A stretch of DNA of 64,000 bases from Acinetobacter sp. ANC 4862 (GCF_004336635.1 NZ_SJXH01000017.1:1-64000), one strand, 5' to 3'; counted from the stretch's first letter, positions 1-9,861 are shown. Notes: generated from the letters alone by a model not told the origin. Translations and numbers: made by a program.

Positions 1-144
1 TAAAGTATGAGGACGACCTGATTTCTTTTTGAGTGATTCTGCTTTTTCTAAAACCTCTACCATTTCGGTAAAAACTGGTCGAGGTACGCCAACCAAGCGT
101 TTAAATTCAGAATCTGAAAAACGGTTTAAGTTCTGATATCTCAT
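1..144 (-). CDS. IS5-like transposase, N-terminal part (cut by window edge)
   Basis: Translating the minus strand from the ATG at 144 gives 48 residues that run off the window. They begin MRYQNLNRFSDSEFKRL and continue with VPRPVFTEM and a basic KKKSGRPH stretch. This resembles the N-terminal helix-turn-helix region of IS5-superfamily transposases common in Acinetobacter; the DDE catalytic domain would lie outside the window. The terminal inverted repeat must fall between 145 and about 180, but its exact edge cannot be fixed without the other end. The element sits in the same orientation as the truncated gene beside it. Family assignment rests on recognition of the N-terminus only. Confidence 0.65.
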   Translation of the reverse strand, partial: MRYQNLNRFSDSEFKRLVGVPRPVFTEMVEVLEKAESLKKKSGRPHTL

Positions 145-166
145 GAAACTTAGATTGAGGTGGTTT

Positions 167-427
167 TTACTTTCGCAAGAGGTCTAATATTTTCTGATTC
201 TGCTCTAATTGTTTATTTTGATATAACAAAGTAATAACTAATGCTGTAAAACTTAAAAAAGCAAATATAGGATTTAATATACCACCTATATAATCTCCAA
301 AAGCTCCCCATACAGCAGTATCCAAACTGATATATTTAAAAGTAGAAAGATACATAAAGAGTAGGAATGAAATTAATACTATTAAACCAATAAATAAAGG
401 TATCAATATATTTTCAATTTTCTTCAC
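167..427 (-). pseudogene. N-terminal fragment of an abortive-infection-like membrane protein, truncated by an IS
   Basis: The frame opens with GTG at 427, preceded by a G-rich ribosome-binding site, and stops after 86 residues just as the IS sequence begins. Two hydrophobic segments (about residues 7-28 and 50-68) flank a WGAFGDYIGGILNPIF motif, followed by a polar helix rich in Q, K and E. Known family: a two-TM N-terminus with W-x-FGD-x2-GG-x2-NP is typical of proteins annotated as putative phage abortive infection proteins. Inference: the soluble C-terminal part has been separated from this fragment by the IS and may survive beyond the window edge. The last few codons may come from the IS. 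It may still make a short membrane peptide. Confidence 0.55.
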
Positions 428-474
428 TTATTTCCCCCCACTCAATTTTCATAAAATATTATTATTCAAAATTT

Positions 475-506
475 AAAAAAAAGAGCGCCTAAGCGCCCTT
501 CTTTTT
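475..506 (-). terminator. intrinsic terminator of gyrA
   Basis: On the minus strand a GC-rich hairpin (arms AGGGCGC and GCGCTCT, loop TTAG) is followed by a run of eight T. It begins a few bases after the gyrA stop codon. Confidence 0.85.
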
Positions 507-517
507 GATATCAAAAC

Positions 518-3500
518 TTAGTCTTCAGAATCTCTTAAATCAGATTCATTTTCAGATTCATCAGCAATCGTTTCATCATCAACCAAAATTTCAGAATCAA
601 TCAAAGCTTCAGCGGCAATCACTTCTTCACCTTCAACTGCTTCAACAAACTCTTCTTCTTCAACGGCTTCTACAGAAACTACACCCACCAGAACTTCTTC
701 ATTACCGAGACGGATTAGACGAACACCTTGCGCATTACGACCTGTAGTTGCAACTTCTGAGGCACGGGTACGAACCAGCGTACCGCCATCAGAAATTAAC
801 ATCAGTTCTTTGCTTTCATCAATGGATACTGCACCGACCAACTCACCGTTACGTTCAGATGTTTTAATTGCAATTACACCTTTACCGCCACGTTTCTTGG
901 TTGGGAAGTCGCCCACTGGGGTACGTTTACCATAACCGTTGGCACATGCACAAAGCACTTCACCCGTTTCAGGTACAACTACCAATGAAACGATCCGGCT
1001 GATTAATGCCGAATCTGAACCATCTTCATCATCAGACTCGATATCAGTTTCGTCATTTTCTTCAAGCTGTGCAGCTGCACCAATGGTCACACGCATACCG
1101 CGTACACCTTTAGCAGAACGACCCATTGAACGAACGTCAGTTTCTGCGAAACGAATCGCCTTACCTTCATTCGAGAACAACATGATTTGCTGTTCGCCAT
1201 CGGTAATTGCAACACCAATCAAGGTGTCATCGCCATTGAGTTCAATTGCACGTAAACCATTTGAACGAACATTACTGAACTGTTCAAGTTCTACACGTTT
1301 GATCGTACCGTACTCAGTCGCCATAAACACATAGAAGTTTTTACGAACCGCTTCGGCTTGCTGTGCAAAGTCAACAATGATTTCATCATCTAGATCGGTC
1401 GCTGAAAGCTCAACACCCAATTGCTTCAATTGAACGCGTAATTCATCAGACAAGTCATCCGCACCATCTTCAAGTTCAGCAAGTGCCGCTTCTAATTCAG
1501 CATAATGTGAATTGATGATTTCATTTTCTTGCAGTTTCGCAGCATTGGCTTTTACAAATGCCTTGAAATCGACCAGACGATCTTTAAATTTCTTCGGTGC
1601 ATCAATCACAGGAAGAATCGCTGTAATCGTCTCATTGGCATCTAGCGGCAACAAGTTCACCATTGGGCGACCTTTTGCACCACGAGATGCTTGTGGCACT
1701 TCGTATACTTTCAAACGATAGACTTTACCGACATTGGTAAAGCATAAAACTGTCGCATGGTTCGATGTCACAATCAGATGCTGAATGTAATCATCAGTTT
1801 TCATTGATGTTGCAGACTTACCACGACCACCACGACGCTGAGCGGCATAGTCAGACAATGGTTGAGTTTTCGCGTAACCTGTTTTCGAAACGGTCAGTAC
1901 CATTTGCTCTTCAGGAATTAAATCTTCACGAGAGAAATCGATACGTGATTCAACAATGGCAGTTTTACGCGCATCGCCATACTGTTGCAGAATCAACGCT
2001 AATTCTTCACGAATCACATTCATCAACAAATTAAAATCGTTAAGAATTGCAGTCAGTTCAGCAATTTGCGCTAGAATTTCAGAATATTCCGCATGTAACT
2101 TGTCTTGTTCAAGACCGGTTAAACGGTGTAAACGAAGTTCCATGATCGCATTAACTTGCGTTGGTGACAGACGGTAAATATCACCTTCCAGACCAAATGG
2201 TTTCGCTGGATCTTCGCCTTCAATTTCGTCAGGTCGTACCGATACTGAACCTGCTTTTTCAAGTAATGCAACAACACCGCCACCCGCCCATTCACCTGCT
2301 TGTAAACGCTCACGTGCTTCAGCCGGATTGGCAGAAGTTTTGATGGTTTCGATAATGGCATCAATATTTGCCAGAGCAACCGTCAAACCTTCCAAGATAT
2401 GACCACGTTCACGCGCTTTGCGTAACTCGTACATGGTACGACGTGTCACCACTTCTTGACGGTGGCGAATAAACGCCGCAATGATGTCTTTCAAATTCAT
2501 CAACTTCGGCTGACCGTTGTCGAGGCAGACCATGTTGATACTGAAAGAATTTTCAAGTTGCGTGTTCTGGAACAGGTTATTCACAATCACTTCAGCGTTT
2601 TCGCCACGCTTCAGGTCAATTGCAATACGCATCCCGTCTTTATCAGACTCGTCACGAAGTTCTGAGATCCCTTCAAGTTTTTTCTCTTTTACCAGTTCAG
2701 CAATACGTTCAATCGTTTTTGCTTTATTAACTTGATAAGGAATTTCAGTGAATACAATAGTAATACGACCGTTTTTCGGATCTTCTTCGAAGTGATATTT
2801 ACCACGAATATGCAAACGGCCTTTACCGGTACGGTAAGCATCCACAATTCCCGATTTACCGTAAATAATACCACCTGTAGGGAAATCTGGACCAGAAATA
2901 TGCTGCATCAAACCTTCGATGCTGATATTTGGATCATTGGCATAAGCAAGGCAGGCATTCACAACTTCAGTCATGTTGTGCGGCGCCATATTGGTCGCCA
3001 TACCCACTGCAATACCGGTTACACCGTTAATCAGTAAGTTAGGAACACGGGTTGGCATGACCTGAGGAATACGCTCAGAGCCATCGTAATTGTCTTCCCA
3101 TTCGACTGTATCTTTTTCCAAGTCAGCCAAAAGTTCATGCGTGAGCTTACGCATACGAACTTCGGTATAACGCATTGCCGCAGCACTATCGCCATCTACA
3201 GAACCAAAGTTACCCTGACCATCGACCAATTGATAACGCAAGCTAAATTCTTGTGCCATACGTACAATGGTTTCGTAAACAGCTGAGTCACCATGCGGGT
3301 GATATTTACCGATTACGTCACCCACCACACGGGCAGACTTTTTATACGCTTTGTTGTAGTCATTGCCTAACTCGTGCATAGCGAAAAGCACACGACGATG
3401 AACTGGTTTTAAGCCATCTCTCACGTCTGGTAATGCACGAGAAACAATAACACTCATGGCATAGTCGAGATATGAGCTTTTGAGTTCATCCTCAATGGCA

Positions 3501-3526
3501 ATCGGTCGGATTTCCGATAGGCTCAT
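518..3526 (-). CDS. gyrA: DNA gyrase subunit A
   Basis: GyrA is the cleavage-religation subunit of the A2B2 enzyme that introduces negative supercoils. Catalytic Tyr120 lies in [12 protein letters not shown]. The quinolone-resistance region reads [10 protein letters not shown] with Ser81 and Glu85, the susceptible-type residues. The GyrA box QRRGGRG at 563-569 marks the DNA-wrapping C-terminal domain. The protein is 1002 aa, against 875 in E. coli. Most of the excess is a charged helical stretch at about 643-728 inside the C-terminal domain, an acidic loop at 821-838, and an acidic tail from about 955. The start has an AAGGAG ribosome-binding site. It is a single-gene unit with its own terminator. 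Confidence 0.98.
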   Translation of the reverse strand: MSLSEIRPIAIEDELKSSYLDYAMSVIVSRALPDVRDGLKPVHRRVLFAMHELGNDYNKAYKKSARVVGDVIGKYHPHGDSAVYETIVRMAQEFSLRYQLVDGQGNFGSVDGDSAAAMRYTEVRMRKLTHELLADLEKDTVEWEDNYDGSERIPQVMPTRVPNLLINGVTGIAVGMATNMAPHNMTEVVNACLAYANDPNISIEGLMQHISGPDFPTGGIIYGKSGIVDAYRTGKGRLHIRGKYHFEEDPKNGRITIVFTEIPYQVNKAKTIERIAELVKEKKLEGISELRDESDKDGMRIAIDLKRGENAEVIVNNLFQNTQLENSFSINMVCLDNGQPKLMNLKDIIAAFIRHRQEVVTRRTMYELRKARERGHILEGLTVALANIDAIIETIKTSANPAEARERLQAGEWAGGGVVALLEKAGSVSVRPDEIEGEDPAKPFGLEGDIYRLSPTQVNAIMELRLHRLTGLEQDKLHAEYSEILAQIAELTAILNDFNLLMNVIREELALILQQYGDARKTAIVESRIDFSREDLIPEEQMVLTVSKTGYAKTQPLSDYAAQRRGGRGKSATSMKTDDYIQHLIVTSNHATVLCFTNVGKVYRLKVYEVPQASRGAKGRPMVNLLPLDANETITAILPVIDAPKKFKDRLVDFKAFVKANAAKLQENEIINSHYAELEAALAELEDGADDLSDELRVQLKQLGVELSATDLDDEIIVDFAQQAEAVRKNFYVFMATEYGTIKRVELEQFSNVRSNGLRAIELNGDDTLIGVAITDGEQQIMLFSNEGKAIRFAETDVRSMGRSAKGVRGMRVTIGAAAQLEENDETDIESDDEDGSDSALISRIVSLVVVPETGEVLCACANGYGKRTPVGDFPTKKRGGKGVIAIKTSERNGELVGAVSIDESKELMLISDGGTLVRTRASEVATTGRNAQGVRLIRLGNEEVLVGVVSVEAVEEEEFVEAVEGEEVIAAEALIDSEILVDDETIADESENESDLRDSED

Positions 3527-4016
3527 GCATACTCCTTATTACAAACAGTATTTGGAACTGCTCGTTTTATATAATCAATCTAGCAAAAAATTAACCCAAA
3601 ATAAGCTGAGTTAAAGTCTAAATACAGCCGTAAATTATAGCATAAATTCTCTCGTTTTTGTCTCTTATAAGCCATCTTAATCTTGTTAATTTTCTTCAAT
3701 TTATCGTTTATTTTTTAATCTGTTTTAATTGTCGGTATTTTATGTGAATTAGTTCGTTTTTTCACTAACTTTAATTCAAATTTACACAACCAGCTACCTC
3801 AGAATCTTGCACAGTTGAGCTGCTCATTTTGCGCTTTCATCTACATAGAAAATCAATGACGAGTCACCTATCCGGAAACCCATCCGAACCCGATTGAAAT
3901 GACACGTTTTAGATCTCTATGAAAAGCCATAGAGCTCGCTTAAGCATTCAAATGAGCTATTACTATTACATCTTGAAACGGCTCAATTAGCCCTGATTTC
4001 TTTGAAAAATTTTCAA
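3527..4016. other. gap upstream of gyrA, no gene seen
   Basis: This AT-rich stretch has no plausible coding frame. The part nearest 3527 should hold the gyrA promoter on the minus strand; TATA-like sequence lies near 3568-3575, but no clear -35 partner is visible. A small hairpin (CTCTATG/CATAGAG) is present at about 3915-3934 without a T run. Confidence 0.5.
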
Positions 4017-4017
4017 C

Positions 4018-4082
4018 AATAAAAAACGCCCCTGAGCAAAGCAGGAAAGCATTGCTTTCACTGCCTGCGCAAGAGCGTCTTT
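4018..4082 (-). terminator. terminator of the etfBA operon
   Basis: Read on the minus strand, a long imperfect hairpin has an inner stem of GCAG plus GAAAGC-type arms and outer arms starting GACGCTCTTGC and ending GGGGCGT. It is followed by six T. It lies just downstream of the etfA stop codon. Confidence 0.8.
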
Positions 4083-4100
4083 CTGAACAGGATTCAGGAA

Positions 4101-5033
4101 TTAGATTTTAGAAACCAATTCTGGAATAACCGTGTTCAAGTCACCCACTAACCAGTAGTCAGCTACTGCATTGATTGGCGCTTCTTCATCTTTATTGATC
4201 GCAACGATCACTTTAGAATCTTTCATCCCCGCCAAATGCTGAATCGCACCAGAAATACCGACAGCGATGTACAGGTCAGGTGCAACGATTTTACCGGTTT
4301 GACCCACTTGCATGTCGTTAGGAACGAAGCCCGCGTCAACTGCAGCACGTGAAGCACCTTGAGCAGCACCAAGCTTGTCAGCCAATGGATCAAGTACAGT
4401 GTGATAATTCTCACCTGAACCCACACCACGACCACCAGAAACCACAATACGAGCTGCTGTGAGTTCAGGACGTTCAGATTTAACAATCTCTTCAGAAATA
4501 AACTTAGAGATGCCAGCATCTTGAACATCGCTTACAGTTTCAACTGTTGCAGAACCACCTGTGGTCGCTACAGGATCAAATGCAGTACCACGAACCGTGG
4601 CAACAACGATAGATTCAGCAGATTCTACAGTTGCAATCGCGTTACCTGCATAGATTGGACGTTTGAAAGTTTTAGGGCTTTCAACAGCAATGATGTCAGT
4701 GATCATGCTAACGTCTAAAAGTGCAGCAGCACGTGGCAGTACGTTTTTGCCTGTCGTTGTAGAAGCAGCAAGGATATGTGAATAACCTTTGCCTAACTCG
4801 GCAACTAATTTTGCAACGTTTTCAGCCAATTGGTGTGCATAAGCCGCGTTGTCTGCAAGCAATACCTTGCTTACACCCGCAACTTGAGCCGCTTGGTCAG
4901 CAACTGCCTGAGCGCCAGAACCAGCAACCAATACAGTGATATCACCACCGATTTTTTGAGCTGCAGCAACAACGTTTAAAGTAGCAGCGTTTAGTGCTTT
5001 ATTGTCGTGCTCAGCGATAACTAAAATACTCAT
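4101..5033 (-). CDS. etfA: electron transfer flavoprotein, alpha subunit
   Basis: EtfA carries most of the FAD-binding residues of the ETF heterodimer, which passes electrons from acyl-CoA dehydrogenases to ETF-ubiquinone oxidoreductase. The 310 aa length is usual. The C-terminal FAD domain shows SGGRGVGSGENY, the GASRAAVDAGFVPNDMQVGQ signature and the LYIAVGISGAIQHLAGM stretch that defines the alpha subunit. It starts 17 bases after etfB, so the two are co-transcribed. Glutaryl-CoA dehydrogenase, encoded at 31 kb, would be one electron donor (inference). Confidence 0.97.
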   Translation of the reverse strand: MSILVIAEHDNKALNAATLNVVAAAQKIGGDITVLVAGSGAQAVADQAAQVAGVSKVLLADNAAYAHQLAENVAKLVAELGKGYSHILAASTTTGKNVLPRAAALLDVSMITDIIAVESPKTFKRPIYAGNAIATVESAESIVVATVRGTAFDPVATTGGSATVETVSDVQDAGISKFISEEIVKSERPELTAARIVVSGGRGVGSGENYHTVLDPLADKLGAAQGASRAAVDAGFVPNDMQVGQTGKIVAPDLYIAVGISGAIQHLAGMKDSKVIVAINKDEEAPINAVADYWLVGDLNTVIPELVSKI

Positions 5034-5050
5034 GATTTTATCCTTCTGTA

Positions 5051-5800
5051 TTAGATCACTTTCGCTTCGTTTTTAAGTTTTTCAACAAGCTCGTCAACAG
5101 ATTTCACTTGTACGCCAGCTTTACGCTCTGCTGGTGGTTCAACTTTAACTGTTTTAAGTTTAGTCGTCGCTGAAACGCCATAATCTGCAGGAGACTTCAT
5201 ATCAAGCGGTTTTTTACGCGCTTTCATGATGTTTGGAAGAGCAGCATAACGTGGCTCGTTCAAACGTAAGTCCGTGGTAATGATTGCAGGAAGGTTCAGT
5301 TCAACAGTTTGTAAACCACCATCAACTTCACGAGTGACTTGAACTTTGTCGCCAGCAACATTCACAACAGAAGCAAATGTACCTTGACCAGCACCCAGTA
5401 AAGCAGCAAGCATCTGACCGACCTGATTCGAGTCGTCATCAATCGCTTGTTTACCAAGAAGGATCAATTCTGGTTTTTCTTGTTCTACAATGCCTTTCAA
5501 GATTTTAGCCACTTCAAGTGCACCAATCTCATCAGCAGTTTCTACTAAGATACCGCGGTCAGCACCCAGCGCCATAGCAGAACGGATTTGTTCTTGCGCT
5601 TCTTTAGGACCGATAGAAACCACAACGATTTCTGAAACTGTTCCTTTTTCTTTTAGACGAACCGCTTCTTCCACTGCGATTTCACAGAATGGGTTGATCG
5701 ACATTTTAACGTTAGTAAGGTCTACCCCACTATTGTCCGGTTTAACGCGAACTTTAACGTTGGCATCAACCACACGTTTTACAGCAACAAGAGCCTTCAT
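5051..5800 (-). CDS. etfB: electron transfer flavoprotein, beta subunit
   Basis: EtfB binds AMP and forms the docking side of ETF. At 249 aa it is the normal size. It begins [20 protein letters not shown] and carries [18 protein letters not shown] and the beta-ETF signature [25 protein letters not shown]. It is the promoter-proximal gene of the etfBA pair. No ETF dehydrogenase gene is adjacent. Confidence 0.97.
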   Translation of the reverse strand: MKALVAVKRVVDANVKVRVKPDNSGVDLTNVKMSINPFCEIAVEEAVRLKEKGTVSEIVVVSIGPKEAQEQIRSAMALGADRGILVETADEIGALEVAKILKGIVEQEKPELILLGKQAIDDDSNQVGQMLAALLGAGQGTFASVVNVAGDKVQVTREVDGGLQTVELNLPAIITTDLRLNEPRYAALPNIMKARKKPLDMKSPADYGVSATTKLKTVKVEPPAERKAGVQVKSVDELVEKLKNEAKVI

Positions 5801-6260
5801 GTAATCCTCGGCTGTTTTAGCAAAAGTAAATGTTGAGAAAAGTTAGAATAACTCTTCACTTAAAAATTTTTAGGTGCCCTATCTTGCAATGTGTATGGCA
5901 TTTCGGTCAAGTCACAATTATCGAAAGAGCTGTAAAAATGCGTAAATTACTTGAACTAGGCGTTCATATTTTTTTGAAGGGTTTTTATTAAGATGAATTC
6001 GCTCAATATTTATTTATTTTTGAACATTGATTTTTATTATTTTTTATCTAATTAACTTCATCAAAAGTTCTGATTTACCCCCTGTTTTCGATTATTTTTT
6101 AGCTCAAACAGCTTAGCCTTCTTGCACCAACGACAAAGTTGCGAACTGTCATTTAAGACAGATAAGAGGTTTTTTCCTGCTCTAGCTGTAGCAAAAATGA
6201 TCATTTTTTTAGAATAAACTTGTAATAAATTACTTTTAATTTGCAAATCCAGTTCTACTT
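5801..6260. other. gap upstream of etfB, no gene supported
   Basis: This is AT-rich intergenic DNA that should contain the etfBA promoter on the minus strand. A 61-codon minus-strand frame at 6061-6246 lacks a convincing ribosome-binding site and resembles no family I recognise, so it is not called. Confidence 0.5.
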
Positions 6261-6289
6261 AAAAAGCATGCCATCATGACATGCTTTTT
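6261..6289 (-). terminator. terminator of the LysE-type exporter gene
   Basis: This is a near-perfect palindrome with arms AAAAAGCATG and CATGCTTTTT around a nine-base loop. The A and T flanks make it usable in both directions; its position 10 bases after the exporter stop codon assigns it to that gene. Confidence 0.8.
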
Positions 6290-6298
6290 ATAGGCGTA

Positions 6299-6904
6299 TT
6301 AATGAATGATGAGCCAGGTTGCAGCAAGCATTAACAAACCGCCAGAACCGCCATCAATCCATTTTTTTTTACGTTGATCGATCTGGGTTTTTTGGGTGAT
6401 TTTGGCAAAAATCAAACTTAAACTGCAGTACACCACAAAGATCAATCCGATAAAAATAAACGACAAGATCAGACCTTGCGTCACGGTGTCTCCGGCTTTA
6501 TTGATAAATTGCGGTAAAATTGCAAAGTAAATCAACATACCTTTTGGGTTCAGCAAAGCTGTAAAAAAGCCTTTTTGAATCGGTTTCGATGTGCTTTTAT
6601 TTTCAATTGCCAATTTTTTATTGCTAAAAACAGACTTGATTAAACTAAAAGCCAAAAATAACAGATATGCTATCCCGAGCCAGCGAATGGTTTCAAATAA
6701 TACCGGGAAGGAAACAATAATGGCTGCGATACCTAAGGCCACCAAAACAGAATGTACCAAATATCCCAGGCACACCCCGACTGTTGCCATCATGCCTGCT
6801 TTTGCATCTTTCCCCATCACTTGTGACAGGATAAACAACATATCTGGTCCAGGTGTAAAAATAAGCGGGATAACCGTTAAGGCGAAGAGTGCAAATACAG
6901 ACAT
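6299..6904 (-). CDS. LysE/RhtB-family amino-acid exporter
   Basis: This inner-membrane exporter has about 201 aa and six predicted hydrophobic segments. The N-terminal motif TVIPLIFTPGPDMLFILSQ contains the conserved PGPD of the RhtB/LysE family, and a PKGMLIYFAILPQF motif follows in the second half. The frame extends 19 codons upstream, but the ATG at 6904 gives the family-typical N-terminus (MSVFALFALTVIP) and has a GGG ribosome-binding site eight bases away. It is transcribed divergently from an Lrp-type regulator, the usual arrangement for these exporters. The substrate is unknown. Confidence 0.88.
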   Translation of the reverse strand: MSVFALFALTVIPLIFTPGPDMLFILSQVMGKDAKAGMMATVGVCLGYLVHSVLVALGIAAIIVSFPVLFETIRWLGIAYLLFLAFSLIKSVFSNKKLAIENKSTSKPIQKGFFTALLNPKGMLIYFAILPQFINKAGDTVTQGLILSFIFIGLIFVVYCSLSLIFAKITQKTQIDQRKKKWIDGGSGGLLMLAATWLIIH

Positions 6905-7018
6905 TTCCTTTTCCCTTTCCATGTCTTGAAAGTGGAAATTAGTATCAAATAAATACCACAAAATAGGATTTCAAATTATTCTATAATTATGATTATTTTT
7001 CGAATTATATTCTAATTT
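6905..7018. promoter_or_regulatory. divergent promoter/operator region of exporter and Lrp-type regulator
   Basis: This very AT-rich 114 bp region contains two similar blocks, ATTATTCTATAATT near 6976 and ATTATATTCTAATT near 7004. They read like repeated half-sites for an Lrp-family protein. A TATATT box at 7006-7011 ends seven bases before the ATG of the regulator. Confidence 0.4.
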
Positions 7019-7513
7019 ATGAAACTATCCTCCAAGTCTATTTTAGTAAAGCTGGATCGTACCGATAAAAATATCATTCGCGCACTACAAAATAATGGGC
7101 GCATGCAAAATAACGATCTAGCCCGTGAAATTGGGCTGTCACCATCTTCCTGTTTGCGTCGGGTGAAATTGCTCGAAGAAGCTGGTGTCATTCAGAACTA
7201 CACCACAGTGGTTGACCCACAAAAAATTGGTTTACAACTCATTCTGTTTTCACGGATTTGGCTGGTCGGTCAGGATGCCGAAACGATCGACTGCTTTATT
7301 GAGGCGATGAAAGAACTGCCTCAAGTGATGGAGTGTTATATTATTTTGGGTGAATGTGATGCCATGCTGAAAGTGGTGGTACCCGATCTGGAAAGTTATC
7401 GTAAGTTTCAGTCCACACATTTAACCAAGAAAAATGGCATTACCAGTGTTAAAACGGATTTACCCAGTCAGATTATTAAACAGAGTTTCCAACTTCCTCT
7501 GGATGATCTTTAG
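7019..7513 (+). CDS. Lrp/AsnC-family transcriptional regulator
   Basis: The 164 aa protein has an N-terminal helix-turn-helix (about residues 12-60: LDRTDKNIIRALQNNGRMQ, then LAREIGLSPSSCLRRVKLLEEAG) and a C-terminal RAM/AsnC ligand domain (about 75-150, with MECYIILGECDAMLKVVV). It probably senses an amino acid and controls the divergent exporter (inference from layout). No Shine-Dalgarno sequence precedes the ATG at 7019. The nearby -10-like box suggests a leaderless mRNA or an unrecognised start. Confidence 0.9.
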   Translation: MKLSSKSILVKLDRTDKNIIRALQNNGRMQNNDLAREIGLSPSSCLRRVKLLEEAGVIQNYTTVVDPQKIGLQLILFSRIWLVGQDAETIDCFIEAMKELPQVMECYIILGECDAMLKVVVPDLESYRKFQSTHLTKKNGITSVKTDLPSQIIKQSFQLPLDDL

Positions 7514-7519
7514 GACAGT

Positions 7520-8083
7520 ATGATGAGTATACAGCTTGAGACATCGCGTTTAATTTTAAGAGCATGGAAAAAGTCTGATCTTAAGCCGTTTTATGCATTG
7601 AACGCTAACACTGAAGTGATGCGTTATTTTCCCCATTGTTTAACTCGGGAACAAAGTAATGCGCTAGCGCATAAGTTTCAAAGAATGATCGAAACGCAAG
7701 GCTGGGGTTTCTGGGCAGTCGAATTAAAACAAGGTGGGGATTTTATTGGCTTTACAGGATTAAATGCCCAGCCCAGTCAATTTACCTTTTCGCCCTGTAC
7801 CGAAATCGCTTGGCGACTTGAGCAGAAATATTGGGGCAATGGTTTTGCGACCGAAGCTGCAACTGCTTGTTTGAACTTTGCTTTTGATTCACTCAAGCTA
7901 AACCAAGTGGTTGCATTCACTGCAGTACAAAACACAAAATCCCAAGCCGTTATGCAACGTTTAGGCATGCAATTTAAAGACTACTTCAATCACCCTACTT
8001 TAGATAACAGTAGTCCCTTGCAAAGACATGTGCTTTATCAAATAGATGCTGCTCAATTCAGGCAGACTAAAACAACTCATTAA
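7520..8083 (+). CDS. GNAT-family N-acetyltransferase (RimJ/RimL type)
   Basis: The protein begins MMSIQLETSRLILRAWKKSD, the typical opening of RimL-like GNAT enzymes, and has the acetyl-CoA loop region EQKYWGNGFATEAATACLNFAF and a C-terminal NTKSQAVMQRLGM motif. The acceptor is unknown. An AGGA site favours the second ATG (7523). It lies six bases after the Lrp-type gene and is likely co-transcribed with it. Its 3' end overlaps the next, opposing gene by four bases. Confidence 0.88.
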   Translation: MMSIQLETSRLILRAWKKSDLKPFYALNANTEVMRYFPHCLTREQSNALAHKFQRMIETQGWGFWAVELKQGGDFIGFTGLNAQPSQFTFSPCTEIAWRLEQKYWGNGFATEAATACLNFAFDSLKLNQVVAFTAVQNTKSQAVMQRLGMQFKDYFNHPTLDNSSPLQRHVLYQIDAAQFRQTKTTH

Positions 8084-8451
8084 ACATGATAATGTTGTAA
8101 AAAATCACGGTGAATATGGCTTAAATCAATCAGGTCATATTCCTGAAGATTAAATATTTCCCAAACTTCCAAAAAGTCTTGTTTTAAGTCAACATCCGCC
8201 GTAGCAATCGGTCGTTGCTGCCACTGCAAGTCTGAAATCCAGATATAGCCTTGTTGTGTCTCTGAATTGACTGCTTGTACCTTGCCTTCAGCATTGATTC
8301 CTTGGACATGGGTATTTTCCGGTAAAGATGGCTCAATAGTGGGCAAACTTATTTCAACAAAATGCTTGACCTGACGCAGACCATAGCCTGCAAAAATCTC
8401 TTTTTGCTCAGTACTCAATCGGTCATATTTTTCTTGAATATCTGCCATCAT
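8080..8451 (-). CDS. conserved hypothetical protein
   Basis: I do not recognise a family. The start at 8451 (MMADIQEKYDRLSTEQKEIF) is preceded by AGGG at six bases, so the longer frame to 8493 is not preferred. The product is about 123 aa, soluble, with no signal peptide. The N-terminus is helical, the middle contains GYIWISDLQWQQRP, and the C-terminus is acidic and histidine-rich (HIHRDFLQHYHV). It converges on the GNAT gene with a four-base overlap. Confidence 0.65.
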   Translation of the reverse strand: MMADIQEKYDRLSTEQKEIFAGYGLRQVKHFVEISLPTIEPSLPENTHVQGINAEGKVQAVNSETQQGYIWISDLQWQQRPIATADVDLKQDFLEVWEIFNLQEYDLIDLSHIHRDFLQHYHV

Positions 8452-8729
8452 TGTTTTCCCTATCATTTTTGACTTCCAAACTTTGTGTAACATCTAGTGA
8501 AACAACAAATAATTTCATTACCTTGCATTATTCATGCCACCTATTTCATGTTTATAGTTGATTTTTATACCTGATAAATTGGCTTTTTATTATTCTACAA
8601 TAGTTTAAAACGCCAGTAATATTGCGCAATATTACCGCTAAATTTATTTAAGTTTCATTAATTTATGTTCTTTTACTGAAAAAATCCAGAATCATTTTGA
8701 GACAAAATTTAGATCTCTTTAGATATCTA

Positions 8730-9683
8730 CTACGATTTTTTCAGTTGTGCCCGTGGATGCGCCTGATCATACACCTGTGCCAAATGATCAAAATCAACAT
8801 GGGTATAGATTTGCGTTGTGGTTAGATTGCTGTGCCCCAACATTTCTTGTACAGCGCGCAAATCTCCACTGTTCGACAACATATGACTGGCAAAACAATG
8901 ACGCAATAAATGCGGATGCAAGTCGACATTTACCCCTGCACGTTGCGCCTGTAATTTAACCCGATTTTCAATTTGTCGTGCTCCGAGTGGATTGCCCTTT
9001 TGGGTAATAAACACATTCGCGTCCGGGACAAAGTCACCATTCCATAACGGATAAACTTGCAGCCACAACATCACCGCATCTTTGGCTTTGGAACCAAAAG
9101 GCACCACGCGTGTTTTATTGCCTTTACCGGTAATGCGTAACAGCTGCCGATTAAAATCGATATCATTAATGCGCAAGCCTTGTACTTCCGCCAGTCGCAG
9201 ACCACTAGAATAAAGCAATTCCAAGATCGCTTTATCACGCAGCCACATTTGTTGCTCTATCAGTTTTTCAGGTTTGGGCTGATCTAAAATTTGATTAACG
9301 GTTTCAATATCCACCATACCCGGCAGTGGTCTAGGCAGGCGCTTTAACTGAAAATCATCGGCAGGATTAAAAGCCAGATATTGCCCTTGCTCAGCCCATT
9401 TCATAAATTGACGAATGGAAGATAAAAGCCGTTGCAGGCTACTGGAACTTAATTGCTGCTGTTCAACTTTTTGTGCCAGATATTCACGCAGATCGGTCGA
9501 TTCCACATCCGCTAAATTGAGTTTTTTGATTTCACAAAAATTTAAAAAATCCGAGACATCACGTTCATAGGCCTGCAAAGTATGTTTGGACTGATTTTGA
9601 ATTTCTCTTTCTTTTAACCACATCAGCAATAAATCAGCAGGAGAACGTATCTGCATCTCTGGATCAATCACGTTTTTTCTCAC
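8730..9683 (-). CDS. xerC: tyrosine recombinase XerC
   Basis: XerC works with XerD at dif to resolve chromosome dimers. The 317 aa sequence has an N-terminal SAM-like core-binding domain (about 15-110) and a catalytic domain with the full set of active residues: Arg163 (SSGLRLAEV), Lys187 (GKGNKTR), His258 and Arg261 (HPHLLRHCFASH), His284 (MLGHSNL) and Tyr293 (IYTHV). Gene order next to dapF matches other gammaproteobacteria. A terminator lies between dapF and xerC, so xerC probably has its own promoter in 9684-9825. Confidence 0.96.
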   Translation of the reverse strand: MRKNVIDPEMQIRSPADLLLMWLKEREIQNQSKHTLQAYERDVSDFLNFCEIKKLNLADVESTDLREYLAQKVEQQQLSSSSLQRLLSSIRQFMKWAEQGQYLAFNPADDFQLKRLPRPLPGMVDIETVNQILDQPKPEKLIEQQMWLRDKAILELLYSSGLRLAEVQGLRINDIDFNRQLLRITGKGNKTRVVPFGSKAKDAVMLWLQVYPLWNGDFVPDANVFITQKGNPLGARQIENRVKLQAQRAGVNVDLHPHLLRHCFASHMLSNSGDLRAVQEMLGHSNLTTTQIYTHVDFDHLAQVYDQAHPRAQLKKS

Positions 9684-9825
9684 TGTATTTAATGGGCGCT
9701 ATCAACGGCGATATATTATTCATGTTTAACCAGATTAGATTCAATAATCAAGCACACCCTAGGATACGCCCTTTCTTTTCATTGTATCTATTTGATTTTA
9801 ACTTGCACAATCCATGATTCCACAG

Positions 9826-9861
9826 ATAAAAAAGCACCATCATCATGACAGTGCTTTTTCA
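9826..9861 (-). terminator. terminator of lptM-lysA-dapF
   Basis: This hairpin has arms AAAAAGCAC and GTGCTTTTT, with a loop of about 13 bases and T runs. It sits 16 bases beyond the dapF stop and separates dapF from xerC. Confidence 0.8.

Noticed and set aside
149..160. 12-mer CTTAGATTGAGG shared with 57949-57960, considered as an IS footprint
   Set aside because: The match does not extend, the second copy lies in its own small palindrome, and no other IS feature is present there.
3260..3300. Possible quinolone-resistance mutation in gyrA
   Set aside because: Residues Ser81 and Glu85 are the susceptible type.
6061..6246. 61-codon minus-strand frame with a CRWCKK pair
   Set aside because: Only a single C-x2-C pair, no second metal pair, no ribosome-binding site, and AT-rich surroundings.
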